From NCBI RefSeq assembly GCF_022662575.1, contig NZ_JALBFU010000001.1:1242392-1306391 (forward strand): a stretch of 64,000 bases of DNA, written 5' to 3'. Position 1 is the first letter of the stretch; every line of letters starts with the position of its first letter. This document shows, in pieces, positions 60,531 through 64,000 of this stretch. The stretch comes from Luteimonas aquatica (GTDB taxonomy: Bacteria; Pseudomonadota; Gammaproteobacteria; Xanthomonadales; Xanthomonadaceae). A program made the translations under genes and the position numbers. The notes under the pieces are model-generated. The model searched no databases. It had not been told where the DNA came from and worked only from the letters and a program-made list of their open reading frames with translations.

Positions 60531-61009
60531 CATCGCCCGTCTTCCGCATCTGCCTTGCCCTGCTCGCCCTTTTCGCGCAGCCGGCGCTCCCGGCCCGGGC
60601 GGTCGAGCCGTCCGACTCCCTGCAGAAGACCATCGCGGCGCAGGATGCCGCTTTCTTCGCCGCCTTCAATCGCTGCGACCTGGAAGGATGGAAGCGCTAT
60701 CTCGCCGAGGACGTCGAGTTCTACCAGGACAACGACGCCCCCACCATGACGCGCGATGCGCTGGTCCCCTCGTTCGTCGAACGCTGCGGCAAGAATGGCG
60801 TCGCCGTGCTGGAACGCGAAGCCTTGCCGGACACCTACGAAGTCCATGCCTTGCAGGACTATGGCGCGGTGCAGTTCGGCCGCCATCGGTTCTGGGTGAT
60901 GGAGCACGGGCGGCGGGCGCAGGTCGCCGCGGAACCGCGCTTCGTGCACCTGTGGCGCCTCAGGGACGGCCGCTGGCAGATCACCCGCGTGGTCAGTTAC
61001 GGGCACTGA
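60527..61009 (+). CDS. SnoaL/NTF2-like exported protein
   Basis: The 160-residue protein has a signal peptide (VFRICLALLALFAQPALPARA) and an NTF2-like fold with 'AAFNRCDLEGWKRYLAEDVEFYQDN', 'FWVMEHGRR' and 'HLWRLRDGRWQITRVVSYGH', as in DUF4440/SnoaL proteins. They form cone-shaped pockets and act as binders or enzymes. Its ATG overlaps the previous stop (ATGA). Confidence 0.85.
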   Translation: MTSPVFRICLALLALFAQPALPARAVEPSDSLQKTIAAQDAAFFAAFNRCDLEGWKRYLAEDVEFYQDNDAPTMTRDALVPSFVERCGKNGVAVLEREALPDTYEVHALQDYGAVQFGRHRFWVMEHGRRAQVAAEPRFVHLWRLRDGRWQITRVVSYGH

Positions 61010-61033
61010 GCATCCTGTCCCATACGGGCGCGC

Positions 61034-62098
61034 TCACTGCTCCGCGGCGGATTGTTGGGTGGTCTCGTCCGGTCCCTGCACCACGTATCCCTTGGCCCGT
61101 AGCGCGTCGAGATAGCCGTCCTGGGCGAGCATCAGGCTGACCGGCAAGGTGGCGAACGTGGAGGCGTTGCCGTCGAGCGCCGACTCGGCCGACTCCAGCC
61201 AGAGCTGGCGCAGGCGACGCGGCAGGTTGGTGATGCCCTGCTTGCGCGCCAGTTCGCTGCCCGTGAAGGCGGCGGTGCAGGCCGTGAACTGGTTGTGCGC
61301 CGGCAGGTCGCGCAGCGCCGGCACGTCGCCGACCGCCCAGGCGTTCGCCCGCGCCGCCATCGCACCGAGGTCGCCCTCGATGCGGTCGAGGGTCTTGGCG
61401 AAGCAGGCCGAATCGTCGAGCGCCTGTGCCGAGAATTCCTTGATTGCCGCCTTCGGATTGTCGATCTTCAGTTTCAGCTCGGGCGAGACGATCCTGATCC
61501 TGTGCTTGCGCGCCGTCGACCTCACCACTGGTTCGACCAGGTTGTCGTGCGTCATCCCCGACTTGCGGATTGCCTTGTCGTACAGCTCCAGCGCCGCGAA
61601 CACCGGCCGCCATTGCTCGATCCCCCGGTCGCTGCCGATATAGCGCGCCTTCAACGCCTGCCAGCGGGCGTACTGCTGCGCCGGCACGACGTCCTGCAAC
61701 CGCTTGCCGTCGGGATTCTTGCGCGCCTTCAACAGCGACGGCAGCAGGAACAAGCCGCGGAACAGGCCGACCCCCGTCTCCAGCTTGACCCCGGGCGCTT
61801 CCAGCACCGCCTGCGAGGCGGCGATGGTGCGCTCCACCTTGGCCGACTGCCATTTCATGCGCCTGGGCAGCGGCGAGAGCGTGCCGAGGATCCACAGTAC
61901 GTGATCGCCCTTGGAGACTTTCCACAGGCCCGGGCCGGGCTGGGCGCCGGAAACCACGACTGTTTCCAGGTCCACGACTGGAGCCTGCGACTCGGCGGCG
62001 CGCGGCGCGCTACCGGCAGCCGGCGGTGGCTGGGCCCGGGCAAAGGGCGCCGCAACCGCCAGCAGTAACGCCAGTCCGGCAAACAAGATTCGACGCAT
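61034..62098 (-). CDS. TraB/GumN-family protein
   Basis: The 354-residue protein has a signal peptide (RRILFAGLALLLAVAAPFARA) and the family start 'LWKVSKGDHVLWILGTLSPLPRRMKW', with the first GxxH-like site as 'LGTLS' lacking the usual His. Members are Tiki-like metalloproteases in part; loss of the His suggests this copy has no protease activity or a different role. Its neighbours are the NTF2-like gene, converging, and the AT-rich toxin region. Confidence 0.85.
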   Translation of the reverse strand: MRRILFAGLALLLAVAAPFARAQPPPAAGSAPRAAESQAPVVDLETVVVSGAQPGPGLWKVSKGDHVLWILGTLSPLPRRMKWQSAKVERTIAASQAVLEAPGVKLETGVGLFRGLFLLPSLLKARKNPDGKRLQDVVPAQQYARWQALKARYIGSDRGIEQWRPVFAALELYDKAIRKSGMTHDNLVEPVVRSTARKHRIRIVSPELKLKIDNPKAAIKEFSAQALDDSACFAKTLDRIEGDLGAMAARANAWAVGDVPALRDLPAHNQFTACTAAFTGSELARKQGITNLPRRLRQLWLESAESALDGNASTFATLPVSLMLAQDGYLDALRAKGYVVQGPDETTQQSAAEQ

Positions 62099-62359
62099 CG
62101 GAACCGTTCTCGCGATCAGGAGAATGGCGCCAAGTGAAGCACGTCCAGACGGTCCAGTTAGCGTGCCAGCGACGCGTCGTTATCGAACAGTTCAAATCCT
62201 TCCTGCAGGAGTCCGAGGGTCATTGCACAGACCGTAGGACATATCCCTCAAGAGCCGCGCGACCTGCCAGACTCCAGCGAGAGCAATGACCATGGCCGCC
62301 CCATTGCCATGGAAGACATGCATGTCACATTAAAAACGCCAATCACAACAACTGCAAAT

Positions 62360-62953
62360 CTACCGATATGCGGGAAGTTTATTTTTCACCAAGCATGACG
62401 CCATATCAGAACTTGAAAAAAACACCTCTCCACTAAAAAATCCCGAAACATCGACTCGCCCACCAGACTTGGACTTGAAATTAGTTTCTGCCGTTATCGT
62501 CTCAATTTCAGGGCACCCAAAATTTTCTGCGCGCCCCGCGGGCACCTCAAACCACACCTTTTTTTCAATAAGATCTTCAAACCCACGATACAAAATTTGC
62601 GAATAACTTTCCGCCGGAATATATGCTGCCCCGGAAACACAATTATCGTTACGCTTATCGTTGGAAATGACAAAGAATACCCTTTGCCCTGCGGCAACAG
62701 CTTGCTCAGCGCATACTTTTATTTGTTTCTTTTCTCCATAATCAATCATCAAAGTAAAAAGCTGCGCTCTCCCATTAACAACATGAGCGATAGACACCCA
62801 GCGGACCACACCCATACCAAACAGCCTAGATTTTTTTGCCCTCTCAGGAATGGATTCACTAGCCCTATATTCATAGGCTGTGACATTTCCAGCTGTAGAG
62901 CCAAAAATTAAAGCCAGTATGGCGATTACATACTTATGGTTTATATTTCTCAC
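62360..62953 (-). CDS. Exported protein, likely immunity to the Rhs toxin
   Basis: The 197-residue protein starts with GTG at 62951-62953, preceded by GGAG seven bases upstream, and overlaps the end of the Rhs gene by 20 bp. It has a signal peptide (KYVIAILALIFGSTAGNVTA) and several Cys (IKVCAEQ, NDNCVSG, FGCPEI, ASCLVKN). I know no family. Position right behind a polymorphic toxin, translational overlap and export suggest it blocks the toxin in the periplasm. The codon use is AT-rich like the toxin gene. Confidence 0.65.
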   Translation of the reverse strand: MRNINHKYVIAILALIFGSTAGNVTAYEYRASESIPERAKKSRLFGMGVVRWVSIAHVVNGRAQLFTLMIDYGEKKQIKVCAEQAVAAGQRVFFVISNDKRNDNCVSGAAYIPAESYSQILYRGFEDLIEKKVWFEVPAGRAENFGCPEIETITAETNFKSKSGGRVDVSGFFSGEVFFSSSDMASCLVKNKLPAYR

Positions 62954-64000
62954 GATAAATCTCCATAAGTTTATTTGTCGAATTCCTGATCTTCCCATGA
63001 ATTTGATTTTGCAATTGCGCATCCGGATAAGACTCAATCCTTCCACCATATCCAGGGGTACTTTGCTTCCACAACAAATCCATTTTGGGGTCCAAATGAG
63101 CCACTTCATGAAAAATAGTTTCCATCACCCCATCAAGCGAATCGATTCTTCTTATCTCAATTCCGGTGTACTCGAATATATCCGCCTCAGCATACACCTC
63201 GCCGGCATCGGAAAACTTCCTTACGCCAGAATACCTAAACTTGAATGCGCCCGGGTGCGCTGAATTTACACTATCCATTTCATCGTAAAGATCCATATCA
63301 TCCATTACCCCGTCAGCACGCATTTTTCTAAAAATAGAAACACCTTTGTTCATCGTCGAAATGGCTTTTTCTTTCGACAAAGGCTCTCCTCCATTCGAGT
63401 TTTTCTCTGCCGCTGGATTATCTACACTCCGGCCAGACAGAACGGCCTGCATCGCGCCGCTAACGGCCCCATTCGCAAACTTTCCACCAGTCAATTCTGA
63501 AATCGTCCCTCCAATCAAAGCCCCCTTGACTGCTCTGGTGAAGGGATTTCCTCTTCCTGCTTGCGGCATAAATGCCGCCGTCAACCCAGCAGCCAGAAAT
63601 CCGCTCCCAAAGTTACCGCCACTGAGACTCTCCAGAATGCCTCCGCTTACGGCTTGCGCTGCGATCTGGGTCACGCTATCCCATCCCGTCACACCGATAC
63701 CAGCTGTAAGCATCGCGGTGAACCCACCCCTTATACCGCCCTTCAATGTCCCGGTAGTGATCAATCCGGCTGCAAATCCTCCCGCAGCCACAATTCCCAT
63801 TCCCGTCGCCAATGCCATACCTGCACCAGCCCCCCCAGCCATAAAGGCAGCAAAGTAGGGCGCCGCCGCTCCTGCTGTCGCCCAGGAGATCGCGACCGCA
63901 GCAGCGATCTTGAGAATATTCCCAAAGGACATCATCCCCGTGGGATCGGTATTGACCAGCGGGTTGTTGAACACGTAGGTGTAGGCGTTCCAGCTCTGCG
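62934..64000 (-). CDS. Rhs-family protein with zincin-type C-terminal toxin, 5' end outside the window
   Basis: The frame is open at the right edge. The first visible residues 'WNAYTYVFNNPLVNTDPTG' are the end of the Rhs core repeat. A hydrophobic Gly/Ala-rich connector follows. The C-terminal ~140 residues vary and carry HEVAH at 63096-63110 within 'ETIFHEVAHLDPK', a zinc metallopeptidase HExxH motif, with a further Asp and Glu downstream ('IESYPDAQL'). This is a polymorphic toxin tip. The toxin domain is much more AT-rich than the rest of the window. An overlapping exported gene follows. Confidence 0.82.
   Translation of the reverse strand, partial: QSWNAYTYVFNNPLVNTDPTGMMSFGNILKIAAAVAISWATAGAAAPYFAAFMAGGAGAGMALATGMGIVAAGGFAAGLITTGTLKGGIRGGFTAMLTAGIGVTGWDSVTQIAAQAVSGGILESLSGGNFGSGFLAAGLTAAFMPQAGRGNPFTRAVKGALIGGTISELTGGKFANGAVSGAMQAVLSGRSVDNPAAEKNSNGGEPLSKEKAISTMNKGVSIFRKMRADGVMDDMDLYDEMDSVNSAHPGAFKFRYSGVRKFSDAGEVYAEADIFEYTGIEIRRIDSLDGVMETIFHEVAHLDPKMDLLWKQSTPGYGGRIESYPDAQLQNQIHGKIRNSTNKLMEIYREKYKP

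Noticed and set aside
62010..62195. 61-codon frame between the TraB-like gene and the Rhs region
   Set aside because: Trp/Cys/Arg-rich shadow overlapping a signal-peptide region on the same strand in another frame.

Overview
This is 64 kb of high-GC chromosome from a gammaproteobacterium, most likely a member of the Xanthomonadaceae (Lysobacteraceae), close to Lysobacter or Luteimonas. The evidence is gene content and protein style: an S46 peptidase, a tdh/kbl pair, a queA-tgt-yajC-secD-secF cluster, SPOR and OmpA-family proteins, DUF6491-like and DUF6289-like small exported proteins, and many Xanthomonadaceae-type intergenic repeats. Species cannot be decided from the sequence alone.
Layout. 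1-6.5 kb holds a zinc-homeostasis block: a MerC-like membrane protein and a ZnuD-like TonB receptor diverge from a perfect Zur-type palindrome, with a MarR/MFS pair and a Zur repressor next to them. 6.5-12 kb holds housekeeping genes (gltX, lpxH, purF with two trailing genes). 12-16.6 kb is the dedD/folC neighbourhood, where cvpA is missing and a nuclease toxin with its YezG-type immunity gene has been inserted. 16.8-18.4 kb is a tandem array of five small exported paralogues. 18.5-29 kb carries an S46 peptidase, threonine catabolism (tdh, kbl), an RsuA-family pseudouridine synthase, an OmpA-family porin, prpD and a ygiD-type dioxygenase. 29-35 kb is the queuosine and Sec operon. 35-42.7 kb has an Lrp regulator divergent from a class III aminotransferase, then upp, a metallo-beta-lactamase-fold gene coupled to a TMEM43-MAPEG fusion, ggt and a ferredoxin. 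43.4-48.7 kb is core (coaD, rsmD, ftsY, an AsmA-like gene, mutY, yggX).
After tRNA-Phe at 49.3 kb comes a 5-kb run of orphan or accessory genes: exported proteins, a sixth member of the small paralogue family and a lipase-like effector. It ends in a 770-bp interval without a gene but with a strong terminator. 54.4-62.1 kb returns to core-like genes (acyl-CoA dehydrogenase, HNH nuclease, dxs, TraB-like). A 127-bp tandem repeat lies behind the acyl-CoA dehydrogenase gene. The last 1.7 kb is clearly more AT-rich and holds the 3' end of an Rhs-type gene whose C-terminal tip carries an HExxH zincin motif, followed by an overlapping exported protein that is the likely immunity partner.
The most interesting items are the two toxin/immunity cassettes, the small exported family, the TMEM43-MAPEG fusion, the dispersed and tandem repeats, and the repeated leader in front of yajC and secF. 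I saw no CRISPR array, prophage, integrase or transposase.
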